A stretch of DNA of 35,744 bases from Pseudomonadota bacterium (lineage in GTDB: Bacteria; Pseudomonadota; Gammaproteobacteria; Steroidobacterales; Steroidobacteraceae), in the NCBI GenBank assembly GCA_023433705.1, contig JAEYUC010000018.1, positions 1-35,744 on the forward strand. Reading direction: 5' to 3'. Below are positions 8,715 to 15,608 of the stretch, piece by piece; position 1 is the stretch's first letter, and each line of letters begins with the position of its first letter. The position numbers and the translations under genes were made by a program. The notes under the pieces are model-generated. The model did no database searches, was not told where the DNA came from, and was given only the letters and a program-made list of their open reading frames with translations.

Positions 8715-10028
8715 TTAGAGTTTCTTCAGGATGCCCTTGAGAAACTTCTTGCCCTTGCTTTCCTTCTGGCCTTCCCCTTGCGCGGGTTCTTCGTCCGTGG
8801 TGTCGGCGTCGGACGGAGCGTCGGTGCCCATATCCATGTCGCCCATGTCCATGCCTAGCATCGCGCCGGCGGTGGACTTGGTGCGGATGCGCACGTTCCA
8901 CTCGGGCTTCCACTTCTTCAGCCCTTCCGCATCGGCGGGCTTCGGCGGCCACACCACGTGGGTCTCGGGGCCGTAGGCGATCATGGTCAGCATGCTCATC
9001 CCGGCCATGCCGCTCTCGGGGTCGGATCCGTTGGGGGCGGAGAAGATGCCCTTCGGGATGGCGCAGCTCGTGGTGGACGTCGGCAGCAGCACCTTCTCTT
9101 TCAGCCAGCGATCGATGTACGAACCCGTCAGGTACTGCTGCAGTCCGTGCCCCGCGCCGGCGGTCTCGGCACTGCTCCACAACACGATGGTGTTCTGGCT
9201 CTGCATCGCGAACGCGTTGATGAAATAAGCCCGGGCGCGATCGACGCGCTGCCAATTGAGCTTGATGGCGTCGGTGGCCTCGCCCTGGGCGCTGAGCGCG
9301 ATCTTCGGCATGAATTCGGCATTGCGGCCCAGGTCGAACTTCAGCGATTCCGGCACGCCGTTGCCGGTGAAGCGGTGGGAGCCGGCCAGCAGCGCGCCGT
9401 TCGGCACGCGCCGGCCGTCCTTCTTGTTAGGCCACACGGCATAGGCCGGCGTGGCGTCAACATCGCGATCCGGCACGAACTTGCCCGGCGACATGCTGCC
9501 GCTGGTCTGCATGGCGCCGCCCGACATCTTCATCTTGAACTTGGTCGGCTGGCCGGCGCGCACTTTGTCGCCGCAGCCCCAGTACTCGAGGATGGTGACC
9601 TCGACATCGGGCAACTTCTGCGTACCACCCTTTGTTTGGGGGGTGGTCTCCCGTGCGGGCGGCGGCGGTGTCAGCAGAAGCGATTTGCCCAGCTTCAAGC
9701 CGTCGGGAATCGCGAGCTGCGCCTCCACGCCGGGCTTGAGCTTGTTGTACAGCGCGACGTCGAGGAATAACCCGGACGTGCCGAAGCCCGCGTTGCCGCG
9801 CGCGGTGGGATAACGCATGTCATTGCTGGTGCCTCCCGCCATCCGGCCGGCGAGGCCGGCCATCGCGCCCATGTCGGGCATGCCGGAGGTGTGCGTGGAA
9901 ACGTCGATCCAGACCAGCGTTTCGGGGGTTTGCGCCTGGGCGGCCGCGGTAGTCAGGGCCGCGGAAGACGCGAAGGCGAGTGCGGTGGCCAGCGGCGCGA
10001 TACGCCGACGGTGATGCGAGCGAGGCAT
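8715..10028 (-). CDS. Exported protein of unknown family, first gene of the exported operon
   Basis: 437 residues. AGGAG lies 7 nt before the ATG. A Sec signal ends near TTAAAQAQ. The mature protein has Met-rich patches (SGMPDMGAMAGLAGRMAGG near the N-terminus, GMAGMSMLTM, and LGMDMGDMDMGTD near the C-terminus), a WGCGDKVRAGQPTKFKMKMSGG segment, and many beta-type strands. It ends in an acidic linker followed by a strongly basic tail (KGKKFLKGILKKL). It precedes A2 by 38 bp and so leads the operon. I do not recognise the family. Met-rich patches can bind Cu(I) or mediate packing, but neither is shown here. Confidence 0.83.
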   Translation of the reverse strand: MPRSHHRRRIAPLATALAFASSAALTTAAAQAQTPETLVWIDVSTHTSGMPDMGAMAGLAGRMAGGTSNDMRYPTARGNAGFGTSGLFLDVALYNKLKPGVEAQLAIPDGLKLGKSLLLTPPPPARETTPQTKGGTQKLPDVEVTILEYWGCGDKVRAGQPTKFKMKMSGGAMQTSGSMSPGKFVPDRDVDATPAYAVWPNKKDGRRVPNGALLAGSHRFTGNGVPESLKFDLGRNAEFMPKIALSAQGEATDAIKLNWQRVDRARAYFINAFAMQSQNTIVLWSSAETAGAGHGLQQYLTGSYIDRWLKEKVLLPTSTTSCAIPKGIFSAPNGSDPESGMAGMSMLTMIAYGPETHVVWPPKPADAEGLKKWKPEWNVRIRTKSTAGAMLGMDMGDMDMGTDAPSDADTTDEEPAQGEGQKESKGKKFLKGILKKL

Positions 10029-10049
10029 GACGTTTCTCCTGTGCAGCGG

Positions 10050-10063
10050 CCGCGTTCACGCGG
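10050..10063. promoter_or_regulatory. Short inverted repeat in the exported-operon leader
   Basis: CCGCGT-TC-ACGCGG is a perfect 6-bp inverted repeat 22 nt upstream of the first start codon of the exported operon. It could be a leader hairpin or an operator half-site pair; the sequence alone does not decide. Confidence 0.3.
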
Positions 10064-10136
10064 TCACATGGGAGATATCGGGAAATGGCTCGCAGACCCG
10101 TCACGCTTATGGCGGAAGGCGCGGCAGGGAGTAAAA

Positions 10137-10148
10137 ATATGTAAGGAG
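10137..10148 (-). promoter_or_regulatory. Promoter-like element shared with 29141-29152
   Basis: On the minus strand this reads CTCCTTACATAT, about 110 nt upstream of the exported operon, in an AT-rich patch. The same 12-mer occurs 42 nt upstream of the minus-strand orphan gene at 28068-29099, and similarity extends about 19 nt further upstream of it (GA-CGCA, AGCC). TACATAT could serve as a -10 element, but no convincing -35 box is visible. Confidence 0.35.
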
Positions 10149-10189
10149 CGGAAGGCTCGTTGCGGTCTGACGTTCAGAACGCCTGGAAG

Positions 10190-10228
10190 AAAAAAGCCCC
10201 TCGCCGGGAAACCGGCGAGGGGCTTTCA
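10190..10228 (-). terminator. Rho-independent terminator of the RRM operon
   Basis: GCCCCTCGCCGG (10196-10207), a GAAA loop, and CCGGCGAGGGGC (10212-10223) form a perfect 12-bp stem, extendable by three A-T pairs. On the minus strand it is followed by TTTTTTCTT. It sits 35 nt downstream of the stop of the last RRM-operon gene (10263) and separates it from the exported operon. Confidence 0.9.
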
Positions 10229-10262
10229 TTTCGACACGCAATGCGGCGCTGATTCTTCGAAA

Positions 10263-10601
10263 TCAGGCCACCGGCAAGTCCACCGAAGCGGGCATCAGCC
10301 GACGACGCTGCTCTTCCTGCACCTGCTCCAGCGACAGACGCGTAGCGGCCGCCACCGACTTCAGCACGGGATGAGATTCCGCACGCGGCAAGGTCAGGCC
10401 ATGCGCCCGTTCCCACGCGCGAATTCTCGCGCTCGGCGCATTGGCGGTCGACGTCAGGTCGAGTAGTTCGGTCCGGCGCCGCTCATCCGCCGCCGCGCGC
10501 TCCTCGGCCAGTCGAACGCGGTACTCCGCGGGAAGTTCACCCGGGTTGAGAGGCGATACGGTGATCAATGCCGGACTCCGATAATCATGGTGTGAACTCA
10601 T
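10263..10601 (-). CDS. Small conserved-looking protein, third gene of the RRM operon
   Basis: 112 residues from MSSHHDYRSP. This ATG overlaps the upstream stop as ATGA, which implies coupled translation; a longer frame exists but would overlap the upstream gene by 80 nt. The protein is helical and Glu/Arg-rich in the middle (RVRLAEERAAADERRRTE), without signal peptide or membrane segment, so cytoplasmic. I recognise no family. Its place behind an RRM protein hints at an RNA-linked role, but this is only context. Confidence 0.75.
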   Translation of the reverse strand: MSSHHDYRSPALITVSPLNPGELPAEYRVRLAEERAAADERRRTELLDLTSTANAPSARIRAWERAHGLTLPRAESHPVLKSVAAATRLSLEQVQEEQRRRLMPASVDLPVA

Positions 10602-11008
10602 TTGCCCACCGCGATCGAATATTCGATCTGCAAGTCGCAGAGCGCCTTGCCGTGGGGACCGTGACGTTCGCCCGAGCACCGGATGTGTCCTTCCGCATGG
10701 TCCGTGCCCTGTGCCGCGATGTCATCGACGTTCGCCGCGAGATCCAGCTCGCCGCTGCAGCCGGCGTAGGGACACGGGTAGACAAAGTAGGCACGGGCGG
10801 GTGGATGCAGCACGATGGATTGCGGTGCCGGTGGTATGGACGCCTCGTCATTGAATACGAGATCCACCCGCAGCGTCGCGAACTGTGGGAATTGCACGCG
10901 CAATTCCTTCGCGGCCATGCGATCCCGGCGCTGCTTCTCGAGCCGCAGGTTTCGCGCCTTTTCAGGACTGAGGGCCGTCAGATTCTTCGCGCCGTTGCGA
11001 GGTCTCAT
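10598..11008 (-). CDS. Cys-containing putative zinc-ribbon protein, second gene of the RRM operon
   Basis: 136 residues. The start overlaps the RRM stop as ATGA. The N-terminus is basic (EKARNLRLEKQRRDRMAAKEL), followed by beta-type strands. Four cysteines at 79, 84, 111 and 124 are arranged as CPYAGC, then C after 26 residues, then C after 12. This spacing resembles an irregular zinc ribbon, with His104, His108, His116 and His119 as other possible ligands. No signal peptide. The family is unknown to me. The basic N-terminus and operon position would fit RNA or ribosome binding, by inference only. Confidence 0.8.
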   Translation of the reverse strand: MRPRNGAKNLTALSPEKARNLRLEKQRRDRMAAKELRVQFPQFATLRVDLVFNDEASIPPAPQSIVLHPPARAYFVYPCPYAGCSGELDLAANVDDIAAQGTDHAEGHIRCSGERHGPHGKALCDLQIEYSIAVGK

Positions 11009-11283
11009 CGGCGCCCGTACCCGCCGCCGCCACCGCCGCGGGGTTTGTCCTGCGCCTCGTTCACCTTCAACGGGCGACCGCCAAAGTCCTTGCCATTGAG
11101 CGACTGCATCGCGCGCTGCGCGTCCGCGCCCGACATCTCCACGAATCCGAAACCGCGCGGCTGTCCCGTATCACGATCGTTGATCAGGGCGACCTTCTCG
11201 ACGGTGCCGTGCGCGGCGAAAAGTTCGCGCACGCTGTCTTCCGTGGCGCTGAACGGCAGGTTTCCAACATAAAGCTTGGTCAA
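11005..11283 (-). CDS. Single-RRM RNA-binding protein (TTG start)
   Basis: 92 residues. The RRM has RNP2 (LYVGNL) at residues 4-9 and RNP1 (RGFGFVEM) near residue 43, then a Gly-rich tail ending GGGGGGYGRR. This is the classical bacterial or cyanobacterial Rbp-type layout, binding single-stranded RNA in the cytoplasm. The start is chosen as TTG at 11283: GAGGAG lies 6 nt upstream of it and the product begins (M)TKLYVGNLPFS, as family members do. The in-frame ATG 39 nt upstream would place that Shine-Dalgarno inside the gene. It heads a three-gene operon with two ATGA overlaps. A cold- or stress-related role is typical of relatives but not shown here. Confidence 0.93.
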   Translation of the reverse strand: MTKLYVGNLPFSATEDSVRELFAAHGTVEKVALINDRDTGQPRGFGFVEMSGADAQRAMQSLNGKDFGGRPLKVNEAQDKPRGGGGGGYGRR

Positions 11284-11625
11284 GAGAAACTCCTCGAACG
11301 GTGATGTAGATAGCCGGCGCAATGCGCCGCTCCGATGTGAATGCTTCAGGTGGCGGCTAGAGGCCGCAACGATGCGTCGGTCGACGCGCGAGCTGGAGCG
11401 ATACCGGCTCGGATCACAGGGGGAGGTAAAGGTACTTCAAATGAGCCCTCCCGGTGGCTGAATTTGCCGCTTTCCCGCGAAATCGACCAACCGGGCGGCG
11501 GCCTGCGATGTGGAGGGCCGAGTCGGGCGCGGCCGGGGCCCGGCAGTCTTCGCACTGCGGCGACCCTTGCGTGCGCTCGTCGGCGCACGCGTAGCGTACG
11601 CGCGGTGGCGCCTGGAGCAGTAAAA
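11284..11625. other. 342-bp intergenic leader upstream of the RRM operon
   Basis: No convincing gene here. On the minus strand it must hold the promoter of the RRM operon and the end of the 11626 transcript. A perfect hairpin lies at 11569-11590 and one of the window's GTAGATAG octamers at 11306-11313, close to the TTG start. A long 5' leader would suit a cold-shock-type gene, but I cannot place the promoter with confidence. Confidence 0.5.
11569..11590 (-). terminator. Hairpin downstream of the 11626 gene, possible terminator
   Basis: GCGTGCGC-TCGTCG-GCGCACGC is a perfect 8-bp inverted repeat about 36 nt beyond the stop at 11626. No T-run follows, so it is at best a weak or Rho-assisted terminator, or a protein-binding palindrome. 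Confidence 0.35.
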
Positions 11626-12183
11626 CTACTTCGGCATGTACCAGCCGGCGCACCGCGACGCGAGCTTCCAGCCTTGCGAGGTCTTGTCGAGCCGCGCGAT
11701 GTAGCCGCGCTCGCTGTTCACCTCTACGGACACCCAGGCTCTGTCGCCGGCCGGGCTGAACGCCACGCGGGAAAACGCGAAATAACGCGATGCCCGCTTC
11801 TTCTCGCGCACGATCTGGTAACCGACAGCCTCGGCGTCGTCCGAGTCCAGCAGCACCGGCTTCATGTTCACCTTCTTGAGCTGATCGACCATGGCCTGCG
11901 ATTCCCGCGCGCTCACGCCGCAGAACTCGTCGCGTTCCGGATCGTCCAGCGCACTCGCGATGAACGACGCCGCCGAGAAGTCCGAGCGGAAGAACCACGA
12001 CTTGATGGGTTTCGCGGCATTGTCGGCAGCGACCACTTCCGTCATCGCGCTCCAGACCGCGAGTTCTTCGCCCTGCGCGGCGGCCGGCGATTTCGCGACG
12101 GCTGCGGTCATGAACGCGGACAGCGTGAGGATCCGAAGGAAAGCTGCGAGCTTGGATCGTCCTGAACAGTTCGTAGTTTTCAT
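11626..12183 (-). CDS. Exported protein of unknown family
   Basis: 185 residues. A basic N-terminus and a hydrophobic core (LAAFLRILTLSAFMTAAVA) form a Sec signal peptide, probably cleaved before residue 35-38. The mature part is mixed alpha/beta, with EFCGVSARES in the middle and a C-terminal KLASRCAGWYMPK; these two Cys could form a disulfide. The segment RVAFSPAGDRAWVSVEV reads like two beta strands with a turn, as in NTF2-like or lumazine-like fragments, but I cannot assign a family. The Shine-Dalgarno site is weak. It stands alone, with a 479-bp gap upstream. Confidence 0.78.
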   Translation of the reverse strand: MKTTNCSGRSKLAAFLRILTLSAFMTAAVAKSPAAAQGEELAVWSAMTEVVAADNAAKPIKSWFFRSDFSAASFIASALDDPERDEFCGVSARESQAMVDQLKKVNMKPVLLDSDDAEAVGYQIVREKKRASRYFAFSRVAFSPAGDRAWVSVEVNSERGYIARLDKTSQGWKLASRCAGWYMPK

Positions 12184-12662
12184 GTGCGCGAAAGTAGAAA
12201 ACCATCGCGCGCAATTCCAACGGAGATTCCGGAGTTGCGAACTGCGTCGGCCGACGCACGCTTAGGTTGCGCGACTAGGGAGATCGCGCCACCGCAGTGC
12301 GATGACATGTCGAGTCGCGATTGAAATAATCTCAAGGGAGCTCACAAAAAACTCACGCAATGGGTTTTGCCAAAGGAGAACAACGGGCAACCACTCGTGC
12401 GTTGCAAACCGAGCGCTTTCGGCACAGTAAGGACACGAAGTTCGCGAAGGCGTGGACGACGCCGTGTCGGTGTAGGGCGTCCGGTGTCGGTTGTCTCAAG
12501 CGAACAAGAAGCTCATCCCACGATCAAAGATGCCAGTGCATGCGTGCAGCAGCCCTCAAGAGTATGGCTAAATCTTTTCGCGCTAGTCATATCACTGGTG
12601 AGCTGCATGCTCGATGCTATAGTCAGTATTCTTGAGGAAGAGGCGGGTAGTTTCACTTTCCG
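12184..12662. other. 479-bp non-coding left flank of the low-GC islet
   Basis: Between the start of the exported orphan and the stop of the PIN gene. G+C falls from about 12300 onward. Two short overlapping plus-strand frames (12360-12635 and 12367-12726) show no domain, biased composition or neighbour support, and I treat them as chance. No tRNA, transposase or clear att repeat is visible. Confidence 0.5.
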
Positions 12663-13493
12663 CTATATCTTCTCGCCTGCGGGTGTTACAGCGACCTTTC
12701 CTAATGCCGCCGCCAGCGGGCCATGATCCTTCAGATTTGTAGTTAGAATTCTAGCGTCTGAAGGCGCGAAGAACGCAAATAGCGCGTCACCAAGATGTCT
12801 GCACGAGGATTCGTCAAGCAAATATCCCGGCTTTCTCAACAGGTCTTTAAGAACCCTGCCGCGACGCTGAGACTCTTGATTTGCTGGCATCTCCTTGTTA
12901 GCACTACGCAACTTAGCTAAGTCGTCCGGCGCCTCTCTTAGTAGTCTGGCCAGACAGCATTCCCTATTTACGAGGCACCTGTTCGGTGTCAATTCGAGCA
13001 TCCCCCGACGCTCCACGGGCGAAGTTTCTTGATAACAACTTAGTCGTTGCACTGTTCTTGTAGTAAGGCTCCTTCGCCGGCTCCATGCACGGGAGACGGC
13101 GCGGTGCAGGTGAACGCGGATCTCATCGGCTTGTGCTGAGTCCGGGTTCGCCATCTTTCCGTATTTGCTGGCAAGCGACGCAAACGTGGCGCCCGCGATG
13201 CTACTCGCCTGAGCCGCCGCAAGAGCTTCGATGGCCGTTGATGTCAGGTATCGCTGCGGAGTTCTTGACAAAGCATGAATCGCCTGAAGAACGCCAGCGA
13301 TTGACTTGAGTTCAACTAGTTTGTTGTGAAGCCAAACTAAGTAGCGGAGCGGGCCAGCCTTGAATTCGCGTATGGCGAATACGGGGAGTTCCGATTCGGC
13401 AGATGCAAGGATTGACCGAGCATCCTTCGCCCGGTCTGTATCTTTCAATAGCGCGTCGGTCAGAACAGTCGTGTCAACGAAATACTTAACCAT
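12663..13493 (-). CDS. PIN-domain protein, putative ribonuclease
   Basis: 276 residues from MVKYFVDTTVL. The ATG overlaps the upstream stop (ATGGTTAA); an ATG three codons earlier is also possible. The N-terminus YFVDTTVL supplies the first PIN aspartate (Asp7), IREFKAG the glutamate (Glu43), and the C-terminus GDALFAFFAPSDARILTTNLKDHGP the later Asp236, Asn253 and Asp256. The order D-E-D-N-D fits the PIN metal site for RNA cleavage. The protein is about twice the length of a VapC toxin because a 150-residue helical, Arg- and Cys-containing insert separates the two halves. There is no VapB-like small antitoxin next to it; its partners are the two upstream genes. Sampled G+C is about 50%, unlike its neighbours, which suggests horizontal acquisition. 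Confidence 0.82.
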   Translation of the reverse strand: MVKYFVDTTVLTDALLKDTDRAKDARSILASAESELPVFAIREFKAGPLRYLVWLHNKLVELKSIAGVLQAIHALSRTPQRYLTSTAIEALAAAQASSIAGATFASLASKYGKMANPDSAQADEIRVHLHRAVSRAWSRRRSLTTRTVQRLSCYQETSPVERRGMLELTPNRCLVNRECCLARLLREAPDDLAKLRSANKEMPANQESQRRGRVLKDLLRKPGYLLDESSCRHLGDALFAFFAPSDARILTTNLKDHGPLAAALGKVAVTPAGEKI

Positions 13494-14043
13494 TGACTTC
13501 ATCGGTGACAAGATGAAGCAATGGAGGTTCCACATTCAGCCCGGCGTCGACAAGCTTCTCGACGACATCTATTGCAGGGCCAATGGAGCAGTAGATTTCG
13601 CTGCGAACGTACCGCGTGACAAAAGCGATCGCTAGAATCTGTTCCTCGAGCATCGGCTTTCCCGCAAGATTTTTAACGGAATTGAACATTGAGCTAACAA
13701 TAAGCGCGAATCCGTCGCCTAGGCTGCGAAAACAGAAAAGTTCGGGCAAGAGCGCTTGAAATCGTGTGATGCTATCGTCAGAAGCAATAGCATCGCCGTC
13801 TCGTAAGAATTCAATAGCCTGGTCTAGTATCTGTCCTCCCTCATGCAGCAATGCGAGGGCAGAATTTAGCGAGTCAGGTCTTAGAGAGGCATCGGAATAG
13901 AGCTCGTCGATGTCGAGTCTTGTTGCACTCGCATTATGCCTGCCCTCGATCAGATCGATGACATCCGCACTTCCACCGACGGACCCCGCTGCTGTGCCTC
14001 TGTCTCTGTCGTAAGCTAATACGAGACTTGGTTTTGTCGACAT
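13486..14043 (-). CDS. Helical orphan protein, second gene of the PIN cassette
   Basis: 185 residues with no signal peptide. Almost wholly helical by composition, with a polar N-terminus (LVLAYDRDRGTAAGS) and a hydrophobic central helix run (ELFCFRSLGDGFALIVSSMF). No motif I recognise. Only one base separates its start from the upstream stop, and it overlaps the PIN gene by 8 bp, so the three are very likely translated together. An adaptor, immunity or regulatory role toward the PIN protein is possible, by position only. Confidence 0.8.
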   Translation of the reverse strand: MSTKPSLVLAYDRDRGTAAGSVGGSADVIDLIEGRHNASATRLDIDELYSDASLRPDSLNSALALLHEGGQILDQAIEFLRDGDAIASDDSITRFQALLPELFCFRSLGDGFALIVSSMFNSVKNLAGKPMLEEQILAIAFVTRYVRSEIYCSIGPAIDVVEKLVDAGLNVEPPLLHLVTDEVNG

Positions 14044-14044
14044 G

Positions 14045-14761
14045 TTAGGCCTGTGTGACCGAACGATGAGCTTTTCGGATCGCTTGAAGGCCCTGTGGAA
14101 TCCATAGCTTTGGCCGCACTAGCTCAGCTGATACGATTCCTTTGGTGAAATAGTCGAAGTCCTGAACTACGCCGAAGCTTTCATTCGGTGTCTTTAGTTC
14201 CACATCACTGAGCAACTGAGTTGGGATATTGATGTTAAGCGTGCGACTTTGGGTGCGAATGGCCGCTAGCAGCCCAAAACCCTTTGCTTCCCATCTCGCT
14301 GAGGACTCAGCTGATGTCAGTTCAGCTTCCTTGGCAATAGTAGAGCTCGCGAGTCCACGGCCAAGAAGGTGAGTTGGAAACAATTTTGATGCTTCTACTT
14401 CCGAGCCAGCTGATTTCCAGTAGCGCACACGCAAACCTACGCGAGTGAAATCTACGACCTTTAGCTCTGATGACACGCAGTCGAGGACGACGCTCGACAC
14501 CTCAGCCAACTGTTCAAGGTCAAAGTCAGCTCCGTAGTGGGTGACGACAGATCGAGCAAGCTCAAACCCAATATCGATTTGGTTGTTGAGCTGAAAAGTG
14601 ATGCTCGCCGGCTGTGCCGATTTGAGAACTACATTTGGAAGTCGCGAATGAATTGCTGCCGCCACGTGGCCAGCTCTATCCCAAAGCAGAAACGCTTCCT
14701 TGTACCGGACTTCAAGGACTGCGGATTCCAACTTGCAGGACCTTAGGTCAAGTTCAGACAT
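14045..14761 (-). CDS. First gene of the PIN cassette, weakly TIGR04255-like
   Basis: 238 residues, cytoplasmic. The N-terminal LESAVLEVRYKEAFLLWDR and the central VVDFTRVGLRVRYW recall the opening and the RIGLRY-type motif of the sporadic TIGR04255 family, which is of similar size and found patchily in mobile regions; this is recollection of a pattern, not a search result. The rest is mixed alpha/beta. The Shine-Dalgarno is weak (AAAGAG). It leads the cassette and has a plausible sigma70 promoter 34-62 nt upstream. Function unknown. Confidence 0.8.
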   Translation of the reverse strand: MSELDLRSCKLESAVLEVRYKEAFLLWDRAGHVAAAIHSRLPNVVLKSAQPASITFQLNNQIDIGFELARSVVTHYGADFDLEQLAEVSSVVLDCVSSELKVVDFTRVGLRVRYWKSAGSEVEASKLFPTHLLGRGLASSTIAKEAELTSAESSARWEAKGFGLLAAIRTQSRTLNINIPTQLLSDVELKTPNESFGVVQDFDYFTKGIVSAELVRPKLWIPQGLQAIRKAHRSVTQA

Positions 14762-14794
14762 ATTCGGGACTCTTTAGGGCGGCAGCAAGAGCAT

Positions 14795-14823
14795 GTTACA
14801 TCGATCGGTCCGTTTCAAGACAA
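14795..14823 (-). promoter_or_regulatory. Candidate promoter of the PIN cassette
   Basis: On the minus strand TTGTCT (14823-14818), a 17-bp spacer and TGTAAC (14800-14795) match 4/6 and 4/6 of the sigma70 consensus. Transcription would start about 25 nt before the ATG at 14761. Inferred from sequence only. Confidence 0.35.
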
Positions 14824-14847
14824 GCTGCTATTCAGGAGCAACAAGTT

Positions 14848-14919
14848 AGACAAGCCCGAATCCGTTAGACAGTCAAACAACAAACTGGCTGCTGCGTATC
14901 GCAATGTGAGACAAGCCCG
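14848..14919 (-). repeat. Direct repeat AGACAAGCCCG upstream of the PIN cassette
   Basis: The 11-mer occurs at 14848-14858 and 14909-14919. Its core AGACAA also forms the -35 complement at 14818-14823. Starts are spaced 30 and 61 bp, close to three and six helical turns, so the copies lie on one DNA face upstream of the candidate promoter. Confidence 0.55.
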
Positions 14920-14948
14920 GCTCGATTTCTGCCAGCATTCCCTTGGCC

Positions 14949-15575
14949 TTAATCGCGGGTCACCGTCCGGATCTTCCCCGTCCCACCACCTCCGCAGTAG
15001 AAACTGTCATTTCCGTTCGACTCGAGCCCGGACACATTGACGCCCGCGGGTAGTTCGAGACACTCCAAAACCTCCCCCGACTTCGGATCCACGCGCCGCA
15101 ACTCGCTCTCGTCGCCTTCCCACGTCGCATGCCACAGCTCGTTGCCGAGCCACGTCACGCCGGTGACGAAGCGATTGGATTCGATCGTGCGCAGGACCTT
15201 GCCCGTCCCGGGATCCACCTGGTGAATCTTGCGTGCCCGGTATTCCCCCACCCAGAGCGAACCTTCCGCCCACGCGAGCCCCGAGTCGCCACCGTTGCCG
15301 GGCGCGGGAATGGTCGAGATCACGTTGCCCGTATCGGGGTCCACCTTCTGAATGTGGCTTTCGGCGATCTGGTAGAGGTGCTTGCCGTCGAACGCCGTGC
15401 CCGCGTGAGCCTGTACATCCAGCGAGCGTCGCACCTCGCCGGTAGTTGGATCGATGGCGTTGAGCTTGTCGCCGCAAGCGGCCCACACGTTCTTGCCGTC
15501 GAAGGTAACGCCGCCCACCTTGGTTCCTTCGGGAAAGGTGTATTCACGGACGACTTTGGCAGCGGACTTCTTCAT
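14949..15575 (-). CDS. Cytoplasmic beta-propeller protein (Vgb / glutamine-cyclotransferase-like)
   Basis: 208 residues, GAGGAG 6 nt before the ATG. Five or more blade-like repeats of about 40 residues have the pattern W-x-G-x-L...VDPxTGxV (AIDPTTGEV, KVDPDTGNV, QVDPGTGKV, RVDPKSGEV). Aromatic pairs LWVGEY and LWHATW sit on blade strands. This matches the small six-bladed Vgb/SMP-30-like or glutamine-cyclotransferase-like propellers. No signal peptide is present, so a cytoplasmic location is likely, unlike most Glu-cyclase relatives. It lies 33 bp downstream of the regulator gene and is probably cotranscribed with it. Ligand or reaction unknown. Confidence 0.85.
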   Translation of the reverse strand: MKKSAAKVVREYTFPEGTKVGGVTFDGKNVWAACGDKLNAIDPTTGEVRRSLDVQAHAGTAFDGKHLYQIAESHIQKVDPDTGNVISTIPAPGNGGDSGLAWAEGSLWVGEYRARKIHQVDPGTGKVLRTIESNRFVTGVTWLGNELWHATWEGDESELRRVDPKSGEVLECLELPAGVNVSGLESNGNDSFYCGGGGTGKIRTVTRD

Positions 15576-15608
15576 GGCGTTCTCCTCGAATGGTCGATGC
15601 TCGCCATG

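Larger units (their letters stand above)
12300..14948. other. Lower-GC genomic islet
   Basis: Two lines I counted inside give about 52% (13741-13800) and 48% (14161-14220) G+C, against well above 65% in flanking genes. Codons with A or T at the third position are common here and rare outside. The islet holds exactly the three-gene PIN cassette plus flanks. Boundaries are approximate and no integrase is present. Confidence 0.7.

Noticed and set aside
8677..9255. Upstream extension of the A2 frame adding 193 codons
   Set aside because: It lies inside the lead gene in another frame and is Arg/His-rich; the start at 8676 has a Shine-Dalgarno site and gives a proper signal peptide.
2451..10028. 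Reading the exported operon as a type VI secretion locus
   Set aside because: PAAR/VgrG-like features are limited to two small Sec-exported proteins; no sheath, tube, baseplate, membrane-complex or ClpV gene is present.
8715..10028. Copper-binding function for the Met-rich lead protein
   Set aside because: Met-rich patches alone are weak evidence; no copper-resistance genes, cupredoxin fold or paired His/Cys motif is adjacent.
12360..12726. Two overlapping small plus-strand frames at the islet's left edge
   Set aside because: No domain, no good start context in support, basic low-information composition, and one runs into the PIN gene antisense.
12663..14043. Calling the PIN gene and its neighbour a VapBC pair
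   Set aside because: The PIN protein is twice VapC size with a long insert, and the upstream protein lacks a VapB-type DNA-binding motif and length.
12184..14948. tRNA or att-site integration of the low-GC islet
   Set aside because: No tRNA gene, integrase or matching terminal direct repeats could be found by eye; the 11-mer repeats lie on one side only.
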